From the NCBI GenBank assembly GCA_964420835.1, contig CAYQUO010000002.1, positions 62,001 to 126,000 on the forward strand: a stretch of 64,000 nucleotides of DNA, read 5' to 3'. Positions 53,348 to 61,803 of this stretch are shown here, piece after piece. Below the pieces are notes generated by a model that was not told where the DNA came from, made no database searches, and saw only the letters and a program-made list of their open reading frames with translations. The stretch's first letter is position 1; the number at the start of each line of letters is the position of its first letter. The position numbers and the translations under genes were made by a program. The stretch comes from CAYQUO01 sp964420835. Lineage in GTDB: Bacteria; Chloroflexota; Anaerolineae; Anaerolineales; Anaerolineaceae.

Positions 53348-54472
53348 ATGGCTAATCTCGACTATTCCCTGTCCCGCTCCCAAGTAGTACAGAGCACCGG
53401 TGATAACCTCAGGATCGGGAGCCGCCTGTTCCATGAAGGGCATATCATCAGCCTTGGCCCACCATTTGGTGACCTTTCGGTCAAGGATATCAGCCTGGCA
53501 TTTCGGCGCTACTTCGCGATCAGCCAGGGAAAATGCCGGCCCCAGCTTCCTGCGTTGATCTACGAGGTGACCGGCCATCCTGAAGCGCTCAGCCATTATT
53601 TTCCATTAAGGCGGGTTCTTGGAAAAGAGGAAAAGTGCCAATTCGATGCCCTGGTGGCGAAGATTCGCCAGGATCCAAATTTTGACCTGCAGATCATTCG
53701 GGAGGACGGACCTGCCGGGGTATCGGAAATTCCGACGATGATACCGGCGCTGGTGGCGGGGCACATTGGCGAAGTCTTCTTTCACCGCCAGGATATTCTC
53801 CGGCGGTTCCTGCATTCGCCAAGGCATTTCCTGATCTTCGCCAGTGAACGAGCCTTTGGTGCAGCCGGGGGTGTGGCTGGGGGATGCTACCATCCCGGGC
53901 GGGAGAGCCTGATGATTGGTCTACCCCGCCTGTTCGAAGGCTTTAATGGAGATATGCCCGGTGTATCCCCATTTCTGCACGAGTTCGGGCACATGCTGGA
54001 TTATTTTGATGCCCGCACGGGCAGAATGTCACCGGTAAGCAATGGCTACCTGCCGGGCATGCTCCCAGAGGATGGAGCGCTGTATACACCGAATGCCTTT
54101 CATCTTTTCCGCCTGGGAAAGGCGATTGAGATAGAACGGTATAAGCGTTGCCAGCGGGGAAAATTTCCATCCAGTGGCAGGATACCTTTCGCCCACCCCT
54201 ACCTGTTCACCAGCAACTCGGAATTCGTCGCTGGTATCCTGGAGTTGTTCCTGCGCTGCCCCAACCAGTTCTCTCAAAACAACCACATTCTCTACAGGTC
54301 GCTTTGTGCCCTTTTCAACTGGGACCCCCGCGATGCATGGCCGGAGGATTTTGATTTCTACCCGAGAGAAAACAGAAAGGCTTATCTGAACGGTGTTCCC
54401 TTGCCGGCAAGTCGTCTCACGGAACTCCCGCGGTGGGTGGCCCGAATTCTCCGTCTGGTTGTCCGGCGGTAG
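53348..54472 (+). CDS. MtfA-like zinc metallopeptidase
   Basis: A 374-residue frame carrying a zincin active site LHEFGHMLDYFD (HExxH with trailing Asp) and, about 100 residues later, SNSEFVAGILELFLRCPNQF, which resembles the Glu-containing ligand region of MtfA/M90 peptidases. The rest of the C-terminal region is also MtfA-like. Its N-terminal start (ATG 53348) is weakly supported and may be an internal position of the longer broken gene. The catalytic residues themselves are intact. Confidence 0.65.
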   Translation: MANLDYSLSRSQVVQSTGDNLRIGSRLFHEGHIISLGPPFGDLSVKDISLAFRRYFAISQGKCRPQLPALIYEVTGHPEALSHYFPLRRVLGKEEKCQFDALVAKIRQDPNFDLQIIREDGPAGVSEIPTMIPALVAGHIGEVFFHRQDILRRFLHSPRHFLIFASERAFGAAGGVAGGCYHPGRESLMIGLPRLFEGFNGDMPGVSPFLHEFGHMLDYFDARTGRMSPVSNGYLPGMLPEDGALYTPNAFHLFRLGKAIEIERYKRCQRGKFPSSGRIPFAHPYLFTSNSEFVAGILELFLRCPNQFSQNNHILYRSLCALFNWDPRDAWPEDFDFYPRENRKAYLNGVPLPASRLTELPRWVARILRLVVRR

Positions 54473-54493
54473 TGAACCCCAACCAGTTCAAGC

Positions 54494-54502
54494 TGTTATA
54501 AT
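54494..54502 (+). promoter_or_regulatory. Extended -10 promoter
   Basis: TGT-TATAAT, about 205 bp upstream of the drug exporter and 45 bp before a short leader frame. No clear -35. Confidence 0.4.
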
Positions 54503-54546
54503 GACCTTTTTCCGGTTCGCAAACCCGGTCCATGCTGGAGATTTCG

Positions 54547-54633
54547 ATGAAAAACCTGCATAATAAGTTTGGTGATATCATGCCCTGCCGCTGCGATTTC
54601 TCGAACAACAATGTGCAGAAGGTTGCGGATTAA
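54547..54633 (+). CDS. Possible 28-residue leader peptide
   Basis: ATG 54547 follows GGAG by 6 nt and encodes 28 residues (begins MKNLHNKFGD). It sits between a promoter-like element and the drug exporter gene, the position of a translated leader that attenuates export genes. No clear competing hairpins were found, so the call is tentative. Confidence 0.25.
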   Translation: MKNLHNKFGDIMPCRCDFSNNNVQKVAD

Positions 54634-54706
54634 GCGCGGAGCACTGAGTTATGGAAGTTTTGATGGTTAAGATGGTTCATTGGGGATTTAAGGGTTCGGG
54701 CACAGG

Positions 54707-56167
54707 TTGAGCGGTAATCCTGACAAGCAGAAGTGGTATGTCATGGCGGCTGTCGGTTCAGGGCTATTCCTGGCAACCATTGATGGCTCCATTGTCAATG
54801 TATCACTGCCGACACTGGAAACGGAACTCAATGCTCCTTTTGCCCTCATCGAGTGGGTGGTGCTGGCATATTTGCTGATCATCACTTCGCTGATGTTGAC
54901 CCTTGGCCGCCTGGCAGACATGTTCGGAAAAAAGACGATTTTCCTGGCCGGATATATCATTTTCACGGTGGGTTCAGCCTTGTGCGGATTGAGCAGTAGT
55001 GCGGTCATGTTAATTGCCTTTCGCGCCTTGCAGGCAGTTGGCGCTTCCATGACCATGGCTTTGGGTACCGCCATTATCACCGAGGCCTTCCCTTCACATG
55101 AGCGCGGCCAGGCGCTGGGGATCAGCGGGACACTGGTCTCCATTGGCCTTATGGCGGGTGCACCACTGGGTGGTTTGATCCTGGCAATCCTTTCTTGGCA
55201 TTGGATCTTTTTTGTCAATATACCGGTCGGCCTGGTGGGGATCTACCTGGTAATCCGCCATATTCCGGACTGGAAGCCGCCGGGTGGACAACGCTTTGAC
55301 CTCCCCGGAGCCGTCAGCCTGTTCGCATGCCTGGTCAGTTTCCTGCTTGGGCTGTCCATCGGGCAGGATTCCAGCTTTTCTGAGCCAACGGTCATCTGGC
55401 TCCTGTCGGCCAGCCTGATCCTGCTGGTGGCTTTTATTATCATTGAACTCAAGAGCCTCCATCCCATGATCGACCTGACCATGTTCAAGGAGCAGCTTTT
55501 CTCAGTGAATCTGGTCACTGGGACAATGACCTTTATTGGATCCGCCGGGATCGTGTTAATTGCCCCTTTCTTTTTACAGAACGTGCTGGATTATTCCCCC
55601 CAGAAGGCTGGGGCGTTGCTTACCATTGTTCCCATTGCCATGGGTATACTCGCCCCTGTATCGGGACGCATGTCTGACCGTTACGGAACGCGCGCCCTGA
55701 CCGTGATTGGTCTCGCAGTGGCTGCACTAGGTTACCTGGCTGTAAGCACTCTGACTGAAAATACAACTGCCATGGGTTACCTTCTACGTTTCCTTCCAGT
55801 GGGGATCGGGATGGGTATCTTCCAGTCCCCGAATAACAGCGCCGTGATGGGGGCAGTACCGCGTCACCGGTTGGGGGTTGCCTCGGGTTTGCTGTCCATC
55901 AGCCGCACAATTGGCCAGGTGATGGGCATTTCTCTTGTGGGGTCATTTTGGGCTACCCGCATAAGGATCATGGGGTATGGAGGGGGTGACGCCACCAGCG
56001 CCCCTGCAGCCATCCAGGCAATCGCCTTGCAACAAACGGTCAGGGGTATTGTGGCTCTCCTCATCATCGCCCTTGGGTTAAGCATATGGGCTTATCTAAA
56101 AGAACGGCGGCTGATGGCCAACCATGAAACGAAAGATGGAGTGGTGAAATTTCCCAAAAGGGGCTAA
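54707..56167 (+). CDS. DHA2 family MFS drug exporter (EmrB/QacA type)
   Basis: A 486-residue transporter with about 14 helices. It has the DHA2 signature LATIDGSIVNVSLPTLE in helix 1, motif A LGRLADMFGKK, and motif C-like SIGLMAGAPLGGLILA. It exports drugs or lipophilic compounds by proton antiport. The start is TTG 54707; no nearby ATG has a better ribosome site. It is followed by a convergent HD-GYP gene. Confidence 0.9.
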   Translation: MSGNPDKQKWYVMAAVGSGLFLATIDGSIVNVSLPTLETELNAPFALIEWVVLAYLLIITSLMLTLGRLADMFGKKTIFLAGYIIFTVGSALCGLSSSAVMLIAFRALQAVGASMTMALGTAIITEAFPSHERGQALGISGTLVSIGLMAGAPLGGLILAILSWHWIFFVNIPVGLVGIYLVIRHIPDWKPPGGQRFDLPGAVSLFACLVSFLLGLSIGQDSSFSEPTVIWLLSASLILLVAFIIIELKSLHPMIDLTMFKEQLFSVNLVTGTMTFIGSAGIVLIAPFFLQNVLDYSPQKAGALLTIVPIAMGILAPVSGRMSDRYGTRALTVIGLAVAALGYLAVSTLTENTTAMGYLLRFLPVGIGMGIFQSPNNSAVMGAVPRHRLGVASGLLSISRTIGQVMGISLVGSFWATRIRIMGYGGGDATSAPAAIQAIALQQTVRGIVALLIIALGLSIWAYLKERRLMANHETKDGVVKFPKRG

Positions 56168-56209
56168 GGCTTGAGATGCGCCATGTGGGGGTCTTGCCTG
56201 GCGCCCCTA

Positions 56210-56740
56210 TTAAACCCTGGCTTCATTGCCAACCAGGCCGGAAAAAACCTTGACGAGTTGTGGATCGAATTGCCGGCCTGCCTGATCTTGTATGTACTTG
56301 TAGGCTTTTTCAATTGGCCAGCGCCGGCGGTAGGGCCGATCTGAACGCAATGCATCCCATACATCGGTAAGGGCGAACAAGCGTGCACTGACGGGGATCT
56401 CCTCTCCCTTCAGGCCGCGCGGGTAGCCACTTCCGTCCCACCATTCATGGTGGCAATAGGGAATAACCAGGGTGTTATTCGGGGATTGAAAACGGGAGAG
56501 GATATTACAGGCATATTCCGGGTGCCGGCGCATGATCCTCCACTCGCTATCCGACAACGGACCAGGTTTGTTGAGAATGCACTCCGGCACCCGTGTTTTG
56601 CCAATATCGTGGAGGATGGCTCCCTTCTGAAGAATCGCCAGGTCATCCATCCCGAGACCAAGCAGGCGGCCAAAACGGTCGACCAGGATGGCAACCCGGC
56701 GCGAGTGAGCCTGCAGGCTCTTGTCCATTGGAATAAACAT
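56210..56740 (-). CDS. Stand-alone HD-GYP domain protein
   Basis: A 176-residue protein consisting of a single HD-GYP domain: AILHDIGKTRVPECIL and CHHEWWDGSGYPRGLKGEEI. It has no sensor. ATG 56740 has GAGAGGTAGG upstream; the frame extends to 56914 in unlikely sequence. The catalytic stretch is almost identical to that of the 40131 sensor. It probably hydrolyses cyclic-di-GMP constitutively or through partners. Confidence 0.85.
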   Translation of the reverse strand: MFIPMDKSLQAHSRRVAILVDRFGRLLGLGMDDLAILQKGAILHDIGKTRVPECILNKPGPLSDSEWRIMRRHPEYACNILSRFQSPNNTLVIPYCHHEWWDGSGYPRGLKGEEIPVSARLFALTDVWDALRSDRPYRRRWPIEKAYKYIQDQAGRQFDPQLVKVFSGLVGNEARV

Positions 56741-56962
56741 TTTCGACCTACCTCTCAAATTTGTGATCCCCTTCTCCTGCCAGGATGTTAACCTGCAGCG
56801 TTTCCCGGGTGAGCCTTGCATCCGCTTTTCAAAGCGTGCAAGCCAATGGTAATTCATGCAACTAGCATGCCAGTCTTGGTAACTGGAAAGAGTACAACCA
56901 GTAGACAACCGCATGAATAATCCCTATAATATGGATAGGCGAAGCTCATTTGGAGGTGGAAT

Positions 56963-57951
56963 ATGGCTAAAGGGATGGCGTTGAAGGGTTGGCTGCCGGC
57001 TCCATTGGCCCACCCAGTGACATGGCTGGCAGCCGGGGCACTGCTGTTCAATGTGTACTACCTCCAACCCCGGGCACCTTCATGGCTCTCGGGCAAGCTT
57101 GGCGACCTGGCCTGGCTCACCCTCGCTCCGCTGCTGACGGCAGTTCTGCTGGACCTGCTGCTGCCTGTCCCATGGAAAAAGGCTGCCGGTCCGGGGCCGC
57201 CTTCCTGTTCAGCGGTCTTTTCTTCTGTCTGGTAAAGCTGGTCCAGCCAGTGAACCTGGCAGTTAACCAGGTCTATCTGGCAATCAACGGAAGCCCCGCA
57301 AAATTATCCCTGGACCCAACAGACCTGTTGGCGCTGCCCGGCATGGCCCTGGCTGGGTGGATTTGGTTCCACCCGCCGAAGCTGCAGCCCCTCAAGCGGC
57401 GTGCACTGGGGCTGGCCATTGCCAGCCTGGCCCTGCTGGCGGATGCAGCACCTCCGCAGCCTATGGGGATCATCTGCATCCGAAACGAGGGGCAAAACTT
57501 GGTGGTATTTGAAAAGCAGCTCTACAGCGGGGCCTTATACTATAATGTCTTTACAAGTGCTGATCTTGGACAGTCCTGGACCCTGGAAACCAAACTCCCG
57601 AAACCCGGTTCCACCCCTACACCCAAACAACTGCCCTACCAGCAGGTGTTTGATGGTTGCGTTGACCATTATGAAAACTGGTCAATCGACAATCCCACAG
57701 ATCCACAGACGAAGTTCTACTTCCTGCTTTCACAGGGAGTGTATCTCTCGCCGGATAACGGGGAAACATTAAGAAAACAATTCGAGATTCCCACCGGGGA
57801 GGGCGTCCATGAATCCGTGCTTCTGCCAGACGGGACCCTGGCCCTGGCTGCCGGCAAGAGCGGAATTTACATCCTTCCACCAGGGGGTGAATGGCTGCAG
57901 ATCCCCGAAAACAAGATCACAGGCCGGGGTGCGCCTGAAACGACTAAATAA
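56963..57951 (+). pseudogene. Membrane-anchored Asp-box (BNR) repeat protein, frameshifted
   Basis: The first frame (56963-57235) starts at ATG with GGAGGTGG upstream and contains helices 1-3. Near 57176-57180 (an AAAAA run) the reading shifts by -1: the next helix (FLFSGLFFCLVKLVQPVNLA) and the rest continue in another frame to 57951. Combined, this is about 330 residues: four helices and an external domain with Asp-box repeats (SADLGQSW, SPDNGETL). The break may be an assembly or sequencing indel, or a slippage site. Confidence 0.6.
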
Positions 57952-58052
57952 CCCTGCAAATGCGCATCGAGTTCCAGGATACCAGCGCCGATGGCCATGC
58001 CCTGGATGTGGTGCTCGTAATAACCGGCAACCATCCCGGGGTTCATGATCGG

Positions 58053-58078
58053 AAAAACCCCTCAATTGCTGGAAGGGG
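58053..58078 (-). terminator. Terminator of the third CBS gene
   Basis: On the minus strand, CCCCT (58078-58074 side) pairs with AGGGG over an 11-nt loop, followed by TTTTT. The stem is short, 5 bp. It lies just after the CBS stop. Confidence 0.45.
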
Positions 58079-58083
58079 AAAAA

Positions 58084-58515
58084 TTATCCGTTGAGATGCA
58101 GATCCTGGAGGAATTGGATTGTCTCACCCTGCTGACGGATGATCTCGCGCACCACGTCGGTGATGGAAATAACGCCAATCAACTCTTCGTTTTCCATGAC
58201 TGGCAGGTAGCGGATGCGCATTGCGCTCATCAATGCCATGCATTCATAGATCGTCTGATCTGGGCTCACCGGGTAAAAATTGGTGGACATGATCTCTCCC
58301 ACGGGTGTGGATTGGGAGGTTCTGCCATGGAGAATGACCTTGCGGGCGTAATCGCGCTCGGTAAGGATGCCGAGCAGCCGTCCTTTTTCCACGACCATGA
58401 CGGCGCCTATATCCCTGGCGGCCATCAGTTCCAGGGCGGTATACACTGTGTCATTTGCGCTGATGGAATATATCTGGTTGCCCTTGTACTCCAGCAGGTG
58501 TTTTACCATGTTCAT
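58084..58515 (-). CDS. Tandem CBS-domain protein (copy 3)
   Basis: A 143-residue Bateman-module protein: first CBS GRLLGILTERDYARKV, second EELIGVISITDVVREI. It is related to the pair at 6750 and 7590 but more distant, and starts alike (MNMVKHLLEYKGNQIYSI). AGGAGAG lies about 8 nt before ATG 58515. It diverges from sodN. Confidence 0.85.
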   Translation of the reverse strand: MNMVKHLLEYKGNQIYSISANDTVYTALELMAARDIGAVMVVEKGRLLGILTERDYARKVILHGRTSQSTPVGEIMSTNFYPVSPDQTIYECMALMSAMRIRYLPVMENEELIGVISITDVVREIIRQQGETIQFLQDLHLNG

Positions 58516-58573
58516 GGCTGCTCTCCTTTCCGCTTGACCCAATAGAGCCATACCAGAAAATCATCGTTTGTTC

Positions 58574-58604
58574 ATTATATATAAAAAACTGATTGTATGA
58601 GCAA
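58574..58604 (-). promoter_or_regulatory. Possible promoter of the third CBS gene
   Basis: On the minus strand TTGCTC (58604-58599) and TATAAT (58579-58574) are separated by 19 bp, longer than optimal. Confidence 0.35.
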
Positions 58605-58667
58605 CCGGGTGCGGAAAAATCAACAATGTACTTGTTGAAGATCAATGGGAATATTAACCCGGTTGAC

Positions 58668-58696
58668 TTGACAGGACATGCCGGCAAGACTATATT
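58668..58696 (+). promoter_or_regulatory. sodN promoter
   Basis: TTGACA (58668-58673), 17-bp spacer, TATATT (58691-58696). The predicted start leaves about an 80-nt leader before sodN. No clear operator palindrome is seen. Confidence 0.75.
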
Positions 58697-58783
58697 TCAG
58701 GTATTCTGGTACCATGGTCCTTTATTGGTATACAGGTGCTAAGACGATAATTTAATCAGGAAACATCAAGAAAGGAGCAGGCA

Positions 58784-59284
58784 ATGATTTACCGAATCCT
58801 CGAAAAATTGGACAGCATCAAGCGATTTGAACGGGCTTCCGCCCACTGTGACATTCCTTGTGGCATCTATGACCCGCACCAGGCCCAGGTGGCCGTGCTG
58901 ACCGTGATCCGCATGATCGACCTGATGGAGGAACTTGCAGCAAAGGAAAAGCAGGAAAACCTGAGTTACCACAATACGCTCTCACGGCACATTGCTGTCA
59001 AGGAAGAACATGCCGAACTGTGCAAGAGGGAGATCCGTGTCATTTGGGGCGATTATTTTAAGGCCGATCACATTGCAAAATATCCGGAATTGCACAGCCT
59101 GACCCACAAGATCATGCAGCTGGGCTCAAAGTGTCGACAGGGTACCAGCCGGGAAGACGCGCTTGAACTGCTGCAGGCAGTCAACCGTTTTGCGGAGATC
59201 TTCTGGGAGACCAAGGGCGTTGCCACCAAGCGAGTGAAAGCCCCATACAAGCCTGGCGAGGAGGTCGTCCATCCGGTTTTGTAG
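58784..59284 (+). CDS. sodN: Nickel-containing superoxide dismutase
   Basis: A 166-residue SodN precursor. After a 20-residue leader the nickel hook HCDIPCGIYDP begins at residue 21, giving His1, Cys2, Cys6 and Tyr9 of the mature enzyme. The remainder is the four-helix bundle (VLTVIRMIDLMEELAAKEKQ, then HSLTHKIMQLGSKC). The leader must be removed to expose His1. AAGGAG precedes ATG 58784. Its stop shares one base with the next gene's start, a peptidase that fits that role. Confidence 0.95.
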   Translation: MIYRILEKLDSIKRFERASAHCDIPCGIYDPHQAQVAVLTVIRMIDLMEELAAKEKQENLSYHNTLSRHIAVKEEHAELCKREIRVIWGDYFKADHIAKYPELHSLTHKIMQLGSKCRQGTSREDALELLQAVNRFAEIFWETKGVATKRVKAPYKPGEEVVHPVL

Positions 59285-59580
59285 TGCTAAAGATCCTGCG
59301 TGTGCGCGGAGACAGCATGGAGCCGGACGTGCACCATGGCGATTTTCTTCTCGCGGCGGCCTTTCCCGGATGGCGGAAAAGATTGCGCCCGGGTGACCTG
59401 GTGGTCTTTGAACAGCCAGGGTACGGCACGCTGGTGAAACGGGTGGAACGGGTCGACGCCGCCCGCAAAGAGGTTTTCGTCGCCGGGAATACGCCGGAAA
59501 GTGTGGACAGCCGAACTATTGGCAACGTTGCCTTCGGAACGCTGCGCTGCCGGGTGGTGCATCGTTTTCGAAGGGGATGA
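59284..59580 (+). CDS. sodX: Nickel superoxide dismutase maturation protease (S26-like)
   Basis: A 98-residue protease of the S24/S26 family. It has the catalytic Ser in RVRGDSMEPDVHHGD and the Lys in GTLVKRVERVD, with GNTPESVDSR as the third conserved region. It has no obvious membrane anchor. It starts at GTG 59284, overlapping the sodN stop by one base. The gene pair is the known SodN/SodX arrangement in which SodX removes the SodN leader. Confidence 0.93.
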   Translation: MLKILRVRGDSMEPDVHHGDFLLAAAFPGWRKRLRPGDLVVFEQPGYGTLVKRVERVDAARKEVFVAGNTPESVDSRTIGNVAFGTLRCRVVHRFRRG

Positions 59581-59590
59581 TCGTTGAATT

Positions 59591-59625
59591 ACAAAAGCGG
59601 AGCAGCATCGCTGCTCCGCTTTTGT
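59591..59625. terminator. Bidirectional terminator
   Basis: A perfect 16-bp stem (59591-59606 with 59610-59625) with a 3-nt loop. The stem begins ACAAAAG and ends CTTTTGT, giving T-rich ends on both strands. It separates sodX from the convergent prenyltransferase genes. Confidence 0.85.
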
Positions 59626-59661
59626 GTTTCCTTGTCAAGTTACACTGGTATGTTATTAACC

Positions 59662-60561
59662 CTAAAGGAAAACGATCCCATAGGCCATGGTCAATAAAAC
59701 CACGGAGACCGCCGAAATGGCGATTGCACGACCCATTGCAGGGGTATAGCGGGTCAGGTCCTTGTATTGCCTGGCATTCTGCAGGACGCTCACCGCGAGT
59801 GGAAGGCTGAGAAAGACCAGCAGCGTCCAAACAGGCAACAACCTGCCCATTACACCAGCCAGGATTGAAAGGTACGCAACCCCTGTTCCCGCCGCCATCA
59901 GGCGGACAGCATTTGCCTGCCCAAGCCTGACAGGCAGGGTCATCTTCCCGGAAGGAATGTCATCGTCATGGTCAAAGGTATTGCTCACAAGGCCCACGTT
60001 CATGGTAAAGACTCCGGGAATGAGCGAGACAATAAATGCCTCCCAGGAAAAGGAACCGGTGAGCACATAATAGACTCCCACAATGGTCAGTGGTCCAAAC
60101 GCCAGGAAAAGCATGGTTTCCCCAAAACCGCGGTAATTCAGCCGGATCGGCGGCGAAGTATAAAAGAAGACGATAAAGAGACCAATGATGATCATAATGA
60201 GTACCGGCAGCCCCACCTCTACGAGGAGGATTGTTCCGGCTGCAGCCGCGATCGCCAGACAAAGAATGATGGCAATTGCCACCTGCCGCAGTGTGACCTT
60301 GCCATCGATCAGGGGGCTATCGTGAAACTGCTGGACCTTGTTCCCCAGATTTCCCTTCTGGAAGTCAAAATAATCGTCGATGAAATCGGCTGCGGAGTGT
60401 GCCATTACGACGCCAACCGTGGCCAGGATGAAGTGCCACAAGTTCACCGGCCCGTGAGTGCGGGCCATCACTCCTGCCAGCAGGCATGGCAGCAGGCTGA
60501 CGACCAGGAAGGGTGCCCGGGCTGCTTTGAACCAGGTTATGAACCAATCCTTGAAATTCAT
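59662..60561 (-). CDS. UbiA-family prenyltransferase (MenA-like)
   Basis: A 299-residue polytopic protein with about nine helices. The first Asp-rich motif is DFIDDYFDFQKG and the second NTFDHDDDIPSGK, both intact, as required for Mg-prenyl diphosphate binding. The group includes MenA (dihydroxynaphthoate prenyltransferase), and the wording is closest to that branch by eye. GAGAG precedes ATG 60561. It follows another UbiA-like gene by 15 bp. Confidence 0.85.
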   Translation of the reverse strand: MNFKDWFITWFKAARAPFLVVSLLPCLLAGVMARTHGPVNLWHFILATVGVVMAHSAADFIDDYFDFQKGNLGNKVQQFHDSPLIDGKVTLRQVAIAIILCLAIAAAAGTILLVEVGLPVLIMIIIGLFIVFFYTSPPIRLNYRGFGETMLFLAFGPLTIVGVYYVLTGSFSWEAFIVSLIPGVFTMNVGLVSNTFDHDDDIPSGKMTLPVRLGQANAVRLMAAGTGVAYLSILAGVMGRLLPVWTLLVFLSLPLAVSVLQNARQYKDLTRYTPAMGRAIAISAVSVVLLTMAYGIVFL

Positions 60562-60576
60562 GGTGTATCGATCTCT

Positions 60577-61506
60577 CTAGTGCAGGATAAATCCGGCGGC
60601 GATCAACAGGCCGGTGGAAATGGAAAGGACAAGCGAAGTTACCGTCGCCCGCAGATAATCCTCCAGCCGGTTGCGCCCGGAAAGCATGCGGACAAGGCGA
60701 AGGGCGAAAGGAATGGTGGCCAAGCCCAGCAGGGACATAGATCCGGCAGCCCCCGCAAAAGCTGCCAGTACGAGTGTTACATATGCCAGCCCCAGCATCC
60801 AGGCGACTACCGCCGGCTTTAGGTTCAGCACCATTATCTCGCCTTGTTCATCTCTGCGAACCTCGTAGCGGGCGCTTTTCAGGTATGCCACAACAGTGAT
60901 GAAAAAGCCCACCGGGAACGATACAAGCAGCGGTTCAAGGTCATACTGGCCAACGAGGATGTAATAGACCCCCATCAGGCAGAGAGGGCCAAAGGTAATG
61001 AAAACGATCGGTTCCTTAAAGCCGCGCAGCATCAGCGGGGTGAAGAAGATGGCCACGGCTCCTCCAGCCAGCACCAAAGGGGCGATGCCGAATCCCAGGC
61101 GGGAAACAAAAAATGCCCCGATCAACAGATCAATCCCCAGACAGGCAAAACCGGCAACCAGTGTATGCTCCGGGCGAATCCAACTTCCGGTGAAGAGCGG
61201 CTGCCACCCGGCAAAGATCTTGGTATGTGCATCGCGCTCCTCTCCCCGAAAATGCGTGAAGTAATAATAAAGGTAATCCCCGCCTGCCTGCCCAAGGAGC
61301 AGCCCAAATGTGGCCAGCAGGAATGCAGGCCAGGCCAGGCGGCCTTGTCCCCATGCCATGGCCCCGGCCACCACGGAAGGGATGACGGTGGCGCTGAAAA
61401 GCAGATACTTGATCACCCGGATCGCCGGGGATACGCTGGTTGTCTTCAGGTTGGTCTTTCGTGTTGATCCCATGTAAGGAACGCGTTTCACAACATAAGG
61501 GTCCAT
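60577..61506 (-). CDS. UbiA-family membrane protein with degenerate motifs
   Basis: A 309-residue polytopic protein aligned in topology with its neighbour. The first motif position reads GGDYLYYYFTHFRGEERD and the second SARYEVRRDEQGE, so the usual Asp spacing is altered. It may use a different substrate or a different ligand arrangement. Start is uncertain: ATG 61506 (MDPYVV) or ATG 61473 (MGSTRK); the frame extends to 61623. It is the first gene of the two-gene minus-strand unit. Confidence 0.75.
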   Translation of the reverse strand: MDPYVVKRVPYMGSTRKTNLKTTSVSPAIRVIKYLLFSATVIPSVVAGAMAWGQGRLAWPAFLLATFGLLLGQAGGDYLYYYFTHFRGEERDAHTKIFAGWQPLFTGSWIRPEHTLVAGFACLGIDLLIGAFFVSRLGFGIAPLVLAGGAVAIFFTPLMLRGFKEPIVFITFGPLCLMGVYYILVGQYDLEPLLVSFPVGFFITVVAYLKSARYEVRRDEQGEIMVLNLKPAVVAWMLGLAYVTLVLAAFAGAAGSMSLLGLATIPFALRLVRMLSGRNRLEDYLRATVTSLVLSISTGLLIAAGFILH

Positions 61507-61684
61507 TTTTCTTGGTCGGATTATACATCTTTGGGAGGCCCCTCGGGAATTGTATTCACTGGTATCTCCAGGTTTATTCAATTCCCTCCCGACATTTCCA
61601 AAAAATTCTATTTCAGAATGCATAATCTCGAAGTTGCGCGATTAAATGATGACAAATATCTGAGCGAATCAGTTAAATTTATAC

Positions 61685-61713
61685 TTGACTAACCTGGGGG
61701 CAATTTCTATACT
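61685..61713 (+). promoter_or_regulatory. Promoter of the amidohydrolase unit
   Basis: TTGACT (61685-61690), 17-bp spacer, TATACT (61708-61713), about 90 bp upstream of the amidohydrolase. Confidence 0.7.
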
Positions 61714-61803
61714 CATAACACATATAGCGGGCAGTATTATTACCGGATTAGTAAGCCGGTGGTGTTCTATTCATATTTATAACCTAAAACCTGGAGGTAA
61801 TAT

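Larger units (their letters stand above)
52853..54472 (+). pseudogene. Probable single MtfA-like lipoprotein gene broken by +1 and -1 indels
   Basis: Three protein-like segments abut: 52853-53083, about 53084-53387 (next frame, with EDWKNAYHKWVIILNPKLHC), and 53348-54472 back in the first frame. The middle segment has good codon composition and no independent start. A one-base insertion and a one-base deletion would give one continuous product of about 540 residues: lipoprotein signal, linker, then a zinc peptidase. Sequencing error or true decay cannot be separated here. Confidence 0.5.

Noticed and set aside
57170..57186. Programmed -1 ribosomal frameshift at the A5 run
   Set aside because: The site is G-AAA-AAG rather than the efficient A-AAA-AAG form and no stimulatory hairpin is evident; an indel is simpler, though not excluded.
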